From assembly GCA_013286945.1 (NCBI GenBank), contig JABDET010000010.1:1-35715 (forward strand): DNA of 35,715 bases, in the 5' to 3' direction. Position 1 is the first letter of the stretch. Each line of letters opens with the position of its first letter. The notes under the pieces are model-generated. The model worked only from the letters and a program-made list of their open reading frames with translations. It was not told the DNA's origin and did not search any database. Source of the DNA: Candidatus Melainabacteria bacterium (GTDB lineage: Bacteria > Vulcanimicrobiota > JABDET01). Shown in pieces: positions 1 to 7,558 of the stretch. The translations under genes were made by a program, and so were the position numbers.

Positions 1-653
1 ACAAAAAGATGCCCACGTGCTCCTCCAGGAAAAGTTAAGGACGTGAGCGTGACGTCAGCCATGTTTGGTTGGAGATAGTTCCCACCGGTGCAAGAAACAA
101 ACAAGGGCATTCGCCCTAAGAGTCTCAGGATGACGGCGATGTCATGAGGAGCAAAACTCCACAAGATGTTTTCTTCTTGACGAACTCGGCCAAGGTTGAG
201 CCGTGAGGAGTAAATATAAAAGAGCTCACCTAATTCCCCGCTTTGCACTAATTTTTCAAGTGCAAGAACTGCCGGGTGATATTCAAGGATATGGCCCACC
301 ATGATAAGTTTCCCTTGACGTTCTGCCAACTGGACCAATTCGAGCCCTTGACCATAAGAAAGAGCCATCGGTTTCTCGACGTAAAGATCTTTTCCAGCCA
401 GAAGTGCTGCACGTCCCAGTGGGTAATGCAGCGGAGAAGGTGCGGCAATGGCTACAGCGTCAAGCTTTGGATCTTGAATGAGCGCATCGGCATTCGAGTA
501 AGTCTTAACTCCAGAGTATTGCTTCGAGGTTTCACTGAGCAAGCGACTGTCTTCATCGCAAAGAGCAGACAAGACGCCCAAATGATGAAGAACGCGAACA
601 ATGTTTTTCCCCCAAGACCCGCACCCAATCACTCCAACCCGTGGTTTGTTCAT
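1..653 (-). CDS. Gfo/Idh/MocA-family NAD(P)-dependent sugar dehydrogenase, 3' part missing
   Basis: The gene starts at the ATG ending at 653 and runs off the left edge of the window, so only about 217 N-terminal residues are visible. Residues 1-30 hold a Rossmann nucleotide-binding fold with the GCGSWG glycine motif. Near residue 95 is the EKP signature (YVEKPMAL) whose lysine belongs to the active site in this family, followed by GHILEYHPA and a conserved HDIAVILRLLG stretch. These resemble the WlbA-like branch, which oxidises C3 of UDP-HexNAc uronates for surface-sugar synthesis. The family call is firm; the substrate is inference. It lies 51 bp downstream of nadE on the same strand and may be co-transcribed. 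There is no strong Shine-Dalgarno sequence before the ATG, only an AAAGAAAG stretch. Confidence 0.85.
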   Translation of the reverse strand, partial: MNKPRVGVIGCGSWGKNIVRVLHHLGVLSALCDEDSRLLSETSKQYSGVKTYSNADALIQDPKLDAVAIAAPSPLHYPLGRAALLAGKDLYVEKPMALSYGQGLELVQLAERQGKLIMVGHILEYHPAVLALEKLVQSGELGELFYIYSSRLNLGRVRQEENILWSFAPHDIAVILRLLGRMPLFVSCTGGNYLQPNMADVTLTSLTFPGGARGHLF

Positions 654-704
654 TAGGTGATTCTTTCTTTGATTCTGGGGGGTATCCTTCAGTCTTCGAT
701 TTCT

Positions 705-2390
705 TTAGAGTTCTTCGGTGAAAAGATTGGTGAGGGGCAAGCGCCAATCTTTTCCCAAGGCACGCGGGGTAATCTTGATTCCCGGGGGAGCCTGTCTTCG
801 CTTGTATTCTGCTCGATCCACCATCTCTATCACCTTTTTAACCACATCGGGGGAGTATCCCTTACGAAGAAACTCTGCAAGTCCCCAATTCTCTTCAATG
901 TAATGATAAAGGATCGGATCCAAGACGGCATAGTCGGGGAGAGAGTCCGAATCCTTTTGGTTGGGGCGAAGTTCAGCAGAGGGAGGTTTTGTAAAGACCC
1001 GTTCCGGAATAACGGAGTTCAAGGCATTTCGGCGCTTCGCTAATTCGTAAACCAGGATCTTTGGGACATCTTTGATCACCGCAAATCCGCCAGCCATATC
1101 CCCATACAGCGTGGCATAACCCACGCTCATTTCACTCTTGTTTCCAGTGGTCAAGACAAGCCAGCCGAATTTATTTGAAAGCGCCATCATCAGGGTCCCT
1201 CGAATTCGAGATTGGAGGTTTTCTTCAGTGATGTCGGACTGTGCTTCTGAGAAAACCGGTTCAAACAGTTTTGTGTACGCCTGAAAAACGGATTCGATTG
1301 GAAGGGTGAGAAGCTTAATGTTTAGAGCTTTCGCCAGGATGGCAGCATCCTCACGGCTATGTTCCGAAGAATATTGCGATGGCATCGAAACGCCGATCAC
1401 ATTGGAAGCAGAAAGGGCATCGACCGCAATACAAGCCACCAAGGAAGAATCGATTCCCCCTGAAAGGCCAAGGACCACTTTCTTAAACCCATTTTTGCGA
1501 ATGTAATCTTTGGTTCCAAGAACAAGGGCTTGATAAATTTCATCCAGGTTCTCGAGCGGATCGGCTATTGATTTTGGAAGGGGTGCCTTGGGCTTTGGCA
1601 AAGACTTGAACGGAATCTCGATTTCCTTGAGTGTTGTTCCTTTCTTGGCCAAGGTTGGAAGAGGAAGATCTGCTAAGAGGAGCTCTTCTTCAAAGGGTTT
1701 ACTTCGGGCAAGAAGGGTTCCATGAGAATCGAAAACAACACTTCCACCATCGAAGACAAGCTCATCTTGCCCCCCAATTAAATTGCAAAAGGCAATGGCA
1801 GCGCTGGCTTCAACCGCTCGAGAAGCCAACATCGCTTCGCGCGTTTTTCCTTTCCCTTGATGGTAAGGAGAAGCCGATACGTTAACGAGGAGTTGCGCAT
1901 TTCCTTGGAGAGCCTGAGCAAGAGGGGGACCCTTGAGTTGCCAGATGTCTTCGCAAATGCTGACCCCGAAGCGAAAATCTTCCGCGACAAAAACAAGATT
2001 GTTGTTTGAAGCAACAAAATAGCGGTCTTCATCAAAGACCCCATAGTTTGGCAAACAATGCTTTCTGTAAGTGGCGATAAGTTTTTTGTTGTAAAGAACT
2101 GCGACGGAGTTATAGAGTTTCCCATCTTCTTCGGGAAACCCAACAATCACGATGATTCCATCGGAAAGGGGAATGATTTCGTCGAGCGCTTTGCGACACG
2201 CCCGAATAAAGGCAGGCTTTAAGAGGAGATCTTCGGGGGGGTAACCGCAAATCGCAAGTTCTGGAAATGCGATGAGATGGGCTTCACTTTGTTTTGCTTT
2301 GATAATGGCTTCCCTGATTTTCTGCACATTGTCTTTCAGTCCACCCACGGTGGCGTTCATTTGCGCAAGGGCAATGCGAAGCAGGTTCAT
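705..2390 (-). CDS. nadE: Glutamine-hydrolysing NAD+ synthetase
   Basis: Makes NAD+ from nicotinate adenine dinucleotide, ATP and glutamine, the last step of NAD synthesis, in the cytoplasm. The 561 residues have the two-domain layout of the glutamine-using form. The N-terminal nitrilase-type glutaminase carries the Glu-Lys-Cys triad at E44 (AFPELAICGYPPED), K110 (YRKHCLPNYGVFDEDRYF) and C146 (VSICEDIW). The C-terminal synthetase domain has the SGGIDSS ATP-pyrophosphatase loop at residues 310-316. Length is normal for the short bacterial glutamine-dependent type. It is divergent from rmuC across a 123-bp gap that contains a long inverted repeat. With nadA and nadB about 10 kb away, it supports aspartate-based NAD synthesis. 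The start is the first ATG of the domain; its Shine-Dalgarno is weak. Confidence 0.97.
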   Translation of the reverse strand: MNLLRIALAQMNATVGGLKDNVQKIREAIIKAKQSEAHLIAFPELAICGYPPEDLLLKPAFIRACRKALDEIIPLSDGIIVIVGFPEEDGKLYNSVAVLYNKKLIATYRKHCLPNYGVFDEDRYFVASNNNLVFVAEDFRFGVSICEDIWQLKGPPLAQALQGNAQLLVNVSASPYHQGKGKTREAMLASRAVEASAAIAFCNLIGGQDELVFDGGSVVFDSHGTLLARSKPFEEELLLADLPLPTLAKKGTTLKEIEIPFKSLPKPKAPLPKSIADPLENLDEIYQALVLGTKDYIRKNGFKKVVLGLSGGIDSSLVACIAVDALSASNVIGVSMPSQYSSEHSREDAAILAKALNIKLLTLPIESVFQAYTKLFEPVFSEAQSDITEENLQSRIRGTLMMALSNKFGWLVLTTGNKSEMSVGYATLYGDMAGGFAVIKDVPKILVYELAKRRNALNSVIPERVFTKPPSAELRPNQKDSDSLPDYAVLDPILYHYIEENWGLAEFLRKGYSPDVVKKVIEMVDRAEYKRRQAPPGIKITPRALGKDWRLPLTNLFTEEL

Positions 2391-2428
2391 GAAGAGACTA
2401 TTGCGTTTGCGCGAAAAGGTTTCCTTTA

Positions 2429-2472
2429 GGGGACACTTCCGTCCTTGCTATAACGAGTTAGGAAGTGTCCCC
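2429..2472. repeat. REP-like inverted repeat between nadE and rmuC
   Basis: Perfect 12-bp arms, ggggacacttcc at 2429-2440 and ggaagtgtcccc at 2461-2472, flank a 20-bp spacer that contains the smaller palindrome taacgagtta. The left arm with its flanks (2421-2441, 21 bp) recurs exactly at 19009-19029. No transposase lies nearby. It could be a mobile REP-type sequence or a bidirectional hairpin between two divergent genes; a run of T is absent, so it is a poor Rho-independent terminator. Confidence 0.8.
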
Positions 2473-2513
2473 ATCAGAAGGGATAGAATCATGCTTCTTT
2501 AAAAGGATCGATT

Positions 2514-3668
2514 ATGTCAAACGGAAGTATCGGGGTGGTTTTGGGAGCTTTGGTTTTAGGCATCAGCGTCTTTGCAGTGATTTGGTACGTTCGTAGCCAG
2601 ATGGTCGTGATGGAAAGACGATGGCCCGAAGCCTTTAAGGCCATTTCATTTGACCTCATGCAGAAGAGCCAAGAAGCGTGGGGCTATCAAACCAAGGAAA
2701 CCTTGGAAAGCACGATCACTCCCTTGAAGCAAACCCTCGAGCGGTATGAAACAATCATGGGCCAACTCGAGAACACGCGGACAACGGCTTATGCCGAGTT
2801 GCGAACCGAAATAAAACAACTCGTTGTGGCAAAGCAAGAACTTCAACAAGAAACTTCAAGTTTGGCCAGTGCGCTTCGGACACCGCAGATTGGTGGAAGC
2901 TGGGGAGAGCTCACGCTCAGGCGTGTAACCGAACTTGCAGGGATGGTTCCGTATTGCGACTTCGATGAACAGGTTTCGGTTTCTGGTGAAGAGGGGAGGT
3001 ATCGGCCCGACATGGTGGTTCACCTTCCTGGCGGACGCGATCTGGTGGTGGATGCCAAGGTTTCACTTGAACATTATTTGATCGCCTCAGGAAGTCGGGA
3101 TGAAGAGGGGAAGAAAAATGCGCTTAAGAAACATGCGGCCCTCATGCGAGAGCATCTGAAGAAACTTGCTGCCAAAACGTACTGGACCCAATTTCAGTTT
3201 TCTCCTGAATTTGTGGTGATGTTCATTCCGGGAGAATCGTTCCTGAGTGCGGCTTTAGAGCAAGACAGAACACTCTTGGAAGATGGGATGGAAAAAGGAG
3301 TTATTCTTGCTACCCCCACCACCTTAGTGGCTCTTTTGCGTGCGGTGGCTTATGGTTGGAGGCAAGACGAAATGGCCAAGAATGCGGCCCTTGTGACTGA
3401 ACTTGGCAAGGAGCTTTATGATCGGATGATGACCTGGATGGGACACCTCAAAATGGTGGGAGAATCTCTTGAGAAGGCGGTCAAAGGGTACAACAGCGCG
3501 GTCGGTTCCTTGGAAAGTCGTGTGATTCCCACAGCTCGGAAATTTGGCGGACTTGGAATGGACGGCGGAAACGAGATCCAATCTTTTGATCGGGTCGATC
3601 AAGCCGTAAGAAAAATTGAAATTGAAATCCCTGAGGAAGGAAGCATCGATGGCCTTCGGACTTCCTAA
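2514..3668 (+). CDS. rmuC: RmuC-family DNA recombination protein
   Basis: RmuC proteins limit inversions and rearrangements at short inverted repeats and have a nuclease-like fold; the exact reaction is poorly known. The 384 residues show an N-terminal membrane anchor (about 5-27), a coiled-coil stretch (about 45-120), then the RmuC domain starting at GSWGELTLRRVTELAGM. PD-(D/E)XK-like positions are visible as D166 in YRPDMVVHLP and D180-A-K182 in LVVDAKVSLEHYL. Length and order are typical, though the coiled coil is short. An AAGG Shine-Dalgarno lies 7 bp before the ATG. The 3' end overlaps kynA by 20 bp, so both are probably translated from one transcript. A protein that acts on inverted repeats is notable in a window rich in long palindromes, but a link is only speculation. 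Confidence 0.93.
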   Translation: MSNGSIGVVLGALVLGISVFAVIWYVRSQMVVMERRWPEAFKAISFDLMQKSQEAWGYQTKETLESTITPLKQTLERYETIMGQLENTRTTAYAELRTEIKQLVVAKQELQQETSSLASALRTPQIGGSWGELTLRRVTELAGMVPYCDFDEQVSVSGEEGRYRPDMVVHLPGGRDLVVDAKVSLEHYLIASGSRDEEGKKNALKKHAALMREHLKKLAAKTYWTQFQFSPEFVVMFIPGESFLSAALEQDRTLLEDGMEKGVILATPTTLVALLRAVAYGWRQDEMAKNAALVTELGKELYDRMMTWMGHLKMVGESLEKAVKGYNSAVGSLESRVIPTARKFGGLGMDGGNEIQSFDRVDQAVRKIEIEIPEEGSIDGLRTS

Positions 3669-4422
3669 GAGCGAGCTTACTTACGCCGATTACTTAAAGA
3701 TCCCTGAATTGACTTCGCTGCAGCACTTGCTTTCGGAGCCACCCAAACATGATGAAATGCTTTTTATTGTCATTCATCAAGTGTATGAGCTTTGGTTTAA
3801 ACTCTTGCTTCATGAGATCGATGGTGTCGCTGAAGCGCTCAGCAAGAACAATGCAGACGATGCGATTCATCTTTTGCATCGGTGCGTGGAGATTGAGCGA
3901 ATTCTTGTTCACCAAGTCGATGTATTGGAAACCATGCGTCCGATCGATTTTCTGACTTTTCGGAACCAGTTGATGCCGGCAAGCGGTCTTCAATCAGCGC
4001 AGTTCCGGGAAATCGAGTTTGTTTCAGGGTTGAAAAACCCTGCGGTCTTGAAGCGGTATGAGACCAATTCGGAAGAGCATACGCGCTTAAATAAACGCCT
4101 CGAGGCCCCTTCAATCCTAGAAACATTTTATGAACTGTTAAGTCGCCGAGGCATTGATATGAAGAAAAGTAAGCCGATGGATGCCTTGAAAAAGATCTAC
4201 CAGAACCCTCATCAATATCCCGATTTGCTCGAAATTTGTGAATTGCTTTTAGACTACGATGAGATGTTCAGCCGCTGGCGTTTGATCCATGTCCAAATGG
4301 TGGAGCGAATGATCGGAACCAAAACTGGCACTGGTGGTACCGAAGGGGTCAGCTACTTAAAGACGACCCTCAACCAGAAATTTTTCCCGGAGCTTTGGGA
4401 GCTGCGTAGTAATCTAGCTTAG
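3649..4422 (+). CDS. kynA: Tryptophan 2,3-dioxygenase
   Basis: Haem enzyme that opens the indole ring of L-tryptophan to N-formylkynurenine, the first step of the kynurenine pathway. The 257 residues align along their length with the family: LTYADYLKIPELTSLQ at the start, then HDEMLFIVIHQVYELWFK with active-site H43, R105 in LTFRNQLMP, the haem-ligand H214 in RWRLIHVQMVER, and T228 in the GTGGTEG loop. The H43-R105 and H214-T228 spacings equal those of H55-R117 and H240-T254 in the Xanthomonas enzyme. The chosen ATG follows AGGAAGGAA at good spacing; an upstream in-frame ATG at 3616 lies inside rmuC and lacks homology. The gene ends tail-to-tail with the next minus-strand gene, overlapping by 9 bp. 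No kynurenine formamidase is in the window. Confidence 0.97.
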   Translation: MAFGLPKSELTYADYLKIPELTSLQHLLSEPPKHDEMLFIVIHQVYELWFKLLLHEIDGVAEALSKNNADDAIHLLHRCVEIERILVHQVDVLETMRPIDFLTFRNQLMPASGLQSAQFREIEFVSGLKNPAVLKRYETNSEEHTRLNKRLEAPSILETFYELLSRRGIDMKKSKPMDALKKIYQNPHQYPDLLEICELLLDYDEMFSRWRLIHVQMVERMIGTKTGTGGTEGVSYLKTTLNQKFFPELWELRSNLA

Positions 4423-4947
4423 GATGGTGGGAGGGCCGATCCGAACATCAGCGCCGAGCCAATCAGGGAAAAGTTCTGACTTAATTCCTCCCGGGGTTTC
4501 CAGGAAGGCTCTACCATCGTTCATGAGAGAACGAACTTCATGTTTCGTGACTTGCCAGCCATCTTTCGGTGAAAACTTCCACGTCTTGTGTCCCCAGGAA
4601 AAGGCTGTGTTGTTGTCTGGATTGACTCGAACCAGGATCGATTCTCCGTATCCTTCTTTTTCGTTCTTCCAATAAGTGGAATAGCGGACGTTGCCCGATT
4701 GACCCATTTTAAATTTTTCTTTTGGCCTAACGTTGTCTTTGGAAACGAGAACAACAACGTCGTGATTAAGACTTGACCCTGCTCTATACGTGTCACTTCC
4801 TTGCAAATGTCTTTTTACATGTTGGATAAGCGATCCATGACCTGTTTCTCCAGTGAGTGCTTCTCGGATGCGGCGATTCGTTGGGACATCTGTTCTGAAA
4901 GGCTGAACTTTCTCGGCATCAAAAGTTGCGATCATCGTGGTTTTCAT
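4414..4947 (-). CDS. Hypothetical protein A (no recognised domain)
   Basis: A 177-residue soluble, polar protein without signal peptide or membrane segment; I do not recognise it. It is rich in Lys, Arg, Trp and Gly, with a middle stretch (STYWKNEKEGYGESILVRV then FSWGHKTWKFSPKDGW) that looks like a small beta-rich fold. An AAGGAG lies 12 bp before the ATG at 4947; a TTG at 4956 is only 3 bp from it, so the ATG is preferred. It is 63 bp downstream of hypothetical protein B with no promoter element of its own, so B and A probably form an operon. The last codons overlap the end of kynA on the other strand by 9 bp. It belongs to the four-gene block that separates kynA from kynU. Confidence 0.7.
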   Translation of the reverse strand: MKTTMIATFDAEKVQPFRTDVPTNRRIREALTGETGHGSLIQHVKRHLQGSDTYRAGSSLNHDVVVLVSKDNVRPKEKFKMGQSGNVRYSTYWKNEKEGYGESILVRVNPDNNTAFSWGHKTWKFSPKDGWQVTKHEVRSLMNDGRAFLETPGGIKSELFPDWLGADVRIGPPTILS

Positions 4948-5010
4948 TGTTGTCAAAGGCTCCTTTTTAGATTAGGCTGTTAGTACAACCCGTGTTTTGT
5001 CTTAGGTTAC

Positions 5011-5547
5011 TTATTCCGTTTTCCCTTCGATGGTTGCGGTTTGAGCTGGAAACTGAGGAGGCAATATGACTTGATTTTCCGAGTGCGTTCTGTCGACCTT
5101 GCCGCTCTCGTAAACGAGTGTTTTGGTGTTTTGTTCGCGGACATCGCGATTTCCATCCCCCATTGTTAAAACATATTCGGTTTTTCTCAGCCGGACTGGG
5201 ACTGCCAAGTCATCTGGTTTTTCGTCTTGTGGATTGAGGGTGAATTCTCTCTTTCTCCATGTAACATCGGTACCGGTTCGGCTGCGACGCTCGATGTTGA
5301 TGGTGCCATTGGTAGAAAACTGATGGGCGGAATGTCCATCCCCTGCTTCTTGACGAACACCGATCATATCATGGCCCCTATGCTCGATGGTGCCAGTTTG
5401 AACCGCTTGTGCATACTCGTCCAATCCAGCGTTGTACTCTTGAATAACTTGGTTGGCCTCGGCGGAGAAAGTGGGATCCTCCGTAAGTCTAAGTGTAGAA
5501 ACATTTGCTGGATTGAGTGCTGGTGGAAGATGAGTCAGTGGTGTCAT
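5011..5547 (-). CDS. Hypothetical protein B (no recognised domain)
   Basis: A 178-residue protein of unknown function with no signal peptide or membrane segment. The N-terminus is proline-rich (MTPLTHLPPALNPANVS); then comes a likely helix (EANQVIQEYNAGLDEYAQAVQ) and a polar, Thr/Arg-rich, probably beta-rich remainder. The ATG at 5547 is chosen because GGGGAG lies 7 bp upstream and because the putative -10 box (5603-5608) would start the RNA near 5596, which excludes the longer reading back to 5601. It follows gene C on the same strand, and its promoter element overlaps the last codons of C. Being one of three genes with the shared 11-bp-repeat promoter, it is probably co-regulated with C and D. 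Confidence 0.7.
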   Translation of the reverse strand: MTPLTHLPPALNPANVSTLRLTEDPTFSAEANQVIQEYNAGLDEYAQAVQTGTIEHRGHDMIGVRQEAGDGHSAHQFSTNGTINIERRSRTGTDVTWRKREFTLNPQDEKPDDLAVPVRLRKTEYVLTMGDGNRDVREQNTKTLVYESGKVDRTHSENQVILPPQFPAQTATIEGKTE

Positions 5548-5602
5548 GGTTAAACTCCCCTTTTTGGTTGGCGTCTTCTGGCCCGATTTGCTTACTCTCA
5601 TG

Positions 5603-5667
5603 ATTATACCCGATGTAATTGTAAACTTCCATCCGAAAATGTAAACAGGGTGTTAACGTTCCGCCAA
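5603..5667 (-). promoter_or_regulatory. Promoter of gene B with triple TTNACR box
   Basis: Read on the minus strand: TTGGCG, TTAACA and TTTACA start exactly 11 bp apart (element 5640-5667), then 31 bp, then TATAAT (5608 down to 5603). No -35 hexamer is recognisable 16-18 bp before the -10, which suits an activator-dependent promoter. Geometry matches the promoters of genes C and D. The element overlaps the stop codon of gene C. Confidence 0.7.
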
Positions 5668-6597
5668 AGGGGGTCGATGAATCTCTTCCCGAACCGCCCA
5701 GTGTTCGAGAATTCTTTCTTTGCCTGCTTCAACAATCTTTCGAGTGACCGTGGAAGCTTGGACATCCCCAAAGTCAAATTTTTGCTCGATTCGATGGATT
5801 TGAACAAAAGGGTCACGAAAGGCCGGAAGCTCGAGACAGGCAAGATCTTCTACTTCGGTGGTTAAATAGGACGAGGCCAGCAAGCGGGATTCCCGGTGTT
5901 TCATGACAATTCCATCCCGATAGGCTTCGGGATCGATCGGGAAAGTGTTAAGCAAGGTATCAGATTCGATCCCACGAGGGTCCATTCGGTATCGACGAAG
6001 TACCTCGGGCTTGGCTGAATCAAACCAACCGCTGTGAGGCCTTCGTGCCAGTTGTTCAGGTTCCACGAATCGTGCCAGCATGGCTTCATCGGGTGCTTCG
6101 GCAAGAACGTTTGTTCCAGAGGTGGTAAGTACTTCAACGGTTCCACCATTTTTCTTCACACCAATGAGATAAACTTTTTCGCTCCAGTTTGTGTCGAAGG
6201 GAGATTCCGTCGAAGGATCATAGTCTGGCGATTTAATAATGTTTTCTTGCATGATGAGGCACATGCGGGTTTCCAGAGGTCTTTCGAAGCGGATGACTTT
6301 TTCAGGAAACCCGTCGGACACATCCCTTGTTTGAAGGAGACGTTTCTCTAAGGTACAGCTGTAAAATGCAGGGCCTTTTGGGCCCTTGCTTTGGACGAGG
6401 ATCGATCTCCGCACTGAATCAGTCCGGACGGAATAAGTCTTACCCCCGTCGATATATTCCCCTACTCTAACCCCTTGAACAGCAGCCAATTCTTGTGCAT
6501 AGCGCGCTTTTGTCCGCTGAGCCACCGCATTATCGGTTCGATACTCTCTGAGAGGAAAGATCCGATTCGGATCAAGTGGATCTCTTCGCTTTGTCAC
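5653..6597 (-). CDS. Hypothetical protein C (no recognised domain)
   Basis: A protein of about 314 residues, soluble, acidic and basic residues mixed, no signal peptide, no membrane segment, no domain I can name. Features include RTDSVRRSILVQSKGPKGPAFYSC near residue 70, a charged ERPLETRMCLIMQENI segment, and WSEKVYLIGVKKNGGTVEVLTTSGTNVLAEAPDEAMLARFVEP, which reads as alternating strands and helices. The start is unsure: a GTG at 6609 touches the AAGGAG and cannot use it, so the GTG at 6597 (11 bp from AAGGAG) is preferred. It has its own promoter (TATAAT at 6640-6635) with the shared 11-bp repeat. Gene B's regulatory element sits on its last codons. Confidence 0.68.
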   Translation of the reverse strand: MTKRRDPLDPNRIFPLREYRTDNAVAQRTKARYAQELAAVQGVRVGEYIDGGKTYSVRTDSVRRSILVQSKGPKGPAFYSCTLEKRLLQTRDVSDGFPEKVIRFERPLETRMCLIMQENIIKSPDYDPSTESPFDTNWSEKVYLIGVKKNGGTVEVLTTSGTNVLAEAPDEAMLARFVEPEQLARRPHSGWFDSAKPEVLRRYRMDPRGIESDTLLNTFPIDPEAYRDGIVMKHRESRLLASSYLTTEVEDLACLELPAFRDPFVQIHRIEQKFDFGDVQASTVTRKIVEAGKERILEHWAVREEIHRPPLAER

Positions 6598-6634
6598 AGT
6601 TAATGACACTCCTTGGAGGGGCTGTCTTGTTTCT

Positions 6635-6700
6635 ATTATACCGGAGAACCCCCGAAAGGGCTAGGCCATTGGTGTGAACAGCATGTTAACAGTTCGTCAA
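6635..6700 (-). promoter_or_regulatory. Promoter of gene C with triple TTNACR box
   Basis: On the minus strand, TTGACG, TTAACA and TTCACA start 11 bp apart (element 6673-6700). The gap to TATAAT (6640 down to 6635) is 32 bp. The position where a -35 box should be reads TAGCCC, far from consensus. The element is identical to that of gene D at 25 of 28 positions. Confidence 0.75.
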
Positions 6701-6701
6701 C

Positions 6702-6718
6702 CTGGTGTGTGGCACCAG
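6702..6718 (-). other. Short hairpin just after gene D
   Basis: Minus strand CTGGTG-CCACA-CACCAG, starting 1 bp after the TAA of gene D. There is no T run, so it is not a classic intrinsic terminator; it may protect the 3' end or separate D from the promoter element of C immediately downstream. Confidence 0.5.
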
Positions 6719-6719
6719 C

Positions 6720-7148
6720 TTAAGGGGTGATCTTGTGCGTTTGGGAAGGGTAGCACGTAATCATGACAAACCCGTTCCGAGCCATTTCATCTTGGGATTC
6801 TGGATCGCTATGGGGTGCCAAGTCCTTAGGCGTCACGATCTCCCAAAGTCCAAGGAACTTGCCCAAGGCAAAGAGTTGAAGGGCCGCCGTTTGATCACCG
6901 ACGAGTCCTCCCATTTCAATGTAGTTGGGCCCTCCGGCAAGCCGCTCAGGCTCTGGACATGAATCGAGTTGGCCGACCAGTTGGTCTCTGTAAGCCTCTG
7001 CTGCCACTTTGTGGACACCCACGTCAATCAAATGGCAATCGATGATCTCAAACTTTGAAGCTTCTGGCGTATCGTCGATCTTTGGTCTAGCCTTCCGTAA
7101 TGGGGCGGTTGTCATTCTCAGTATTTCGTTCAATGCCTCGATGTCCAT
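6720..7148 (-). CDS. Hypothetical protein D (no recognised domain)
   Basis: A 142-residue acidic, soluble protein with no signal peptide, membrane segment or recognised fold. The N-terminal part (MDIEALNEILRMTTAPLRKA) looks helical; the middle has FEIIDCHLIDVGVHKVAAEAYRDQLVGQL. The ATG at 7148 is chosen because GGAGGA lies 8 bp upstream and the -10 box at 7193-7188 would begin the RNA near 7181, excluding the longer reading to 7217. It is the first gene of the four-gene block and carries its own copy of the shared promoter. Upstream lie a structured stretch and giant palindrome E1, which separate it from kynU. Confidence 0.68.
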   Translation of the reverse strand: MDIEALNEILRMTTAPLRKARPKIDDTPEASKFEIIDCHLIDVGVHKVAAEAYRDQLVGQLDSCPEPERLAGGPNYIEMGGLVGDQTAALQLFALGKFLGLWEIVTPKDLAPHSDPESQDEMARNGFVMITCYPSQTHKITP

Positions 7149-7187
7149 TGGTTCATTCCTCCAGCAAGATCTTTGATGATAGCCTTT

Positions 7188-7253
7188 ATGATACTCCATG
7201 AAGATGCAGGAGCGCAAGAGAAAAATGTGAACAGTAGGTTAACAGTTCGTCAA
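7188..7253 (-). promoter_or_regulatory. Promoter of gene D with triple TTNACR box
   Basis: On the minus strand, TTGACG, TTAACC and TTCACA start 11 bp apart (element 7226-7253), followed after 32 bp by TATCAT as -10 box (7193 down to 7188). No -35 match. Same architecture and nearly the same sequence as the promoter of gene C, 550 bp away. Confidence 0.72.
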
Positions 7254-7254
7254 A

Positions 7255-7348
7255 CGCTACAGTGCGAAAGTCCAATGCTCTCTGAGCAATGAGAGCCAGC
7301 GGCTATCGGGATATGAAAGTTCCCCTCTCAATGGTGGGATCGAAAAGC
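7255..7348. other. Non-coding structured stretch between promoter D and palindrome E1
   Basis: This part of a roughly 400-bp gene-free stretch has several short complementary pairs: gctc-tct-gagc, ctctc/gagag, and ggga/tccc around gatatgaaagt. Two copies of a GAAAGTYC motif are 47 bp apart. It may be an upstream extension of E1 or a separate small RNA. I cannot match it to a known RNA family. Confidence 0.35.
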
Positions 7349-7558
7349 CTCTAAAGAACACTCCGTGGATGTTTCCCTTGTTAAGGACCGACCGGGAGGG
7401 GTGCGACGCGGTGAGTATTGCGAAACCTTAAATAGAACACGATGTTCGATATCGCAATCCGAACTCAAAAAGTTCACGGATGGACTTTTTGGAAAAGCGA
7501 GGACCCCCTCCCGCTCGGTCACACAACAAGGATAACTTGTTCGGAGTGTTCTTTAGAG
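7349..7558. repeat. Giant imperfect palindrome E1 (210 bp) at the end of kynU
   Basis: The ends are a perfect 17-bp inverted repeat (7349-7365 and 7542-7558). Further in, 7386-7401 pairs imperfectly with 7504-7520 (gaccgaccgggagggg against its near complement). The apex holds two small perfect hairpins: gaacacgatgttc at 7435-7447, and caaaaagt/actttttg at 7466-7491 with loop tcacggatgg. The TAA stop of kynU (7553-7555) lies inside the right arm, so the kynU transcript should end in this structure. No target-site duplication is visible. Confidence 0.85.

Noticed and set aside
5604-5843. 79-codon minus-strand frame between genes B and C
   Set aside because: It overlaps the 3' end of gene C in another frame and has no ribosome site; it spans the promoter of gene B.
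7255-7558. Possible group II intron or RNase P RNA because of gtgcg and gaaagtcc strings with strong pairing
   Set aside because: No reverse transcriptase, no domain V hairpin and no RNase P core motifs could be found; the symmetry fits a plain long palindrome better.
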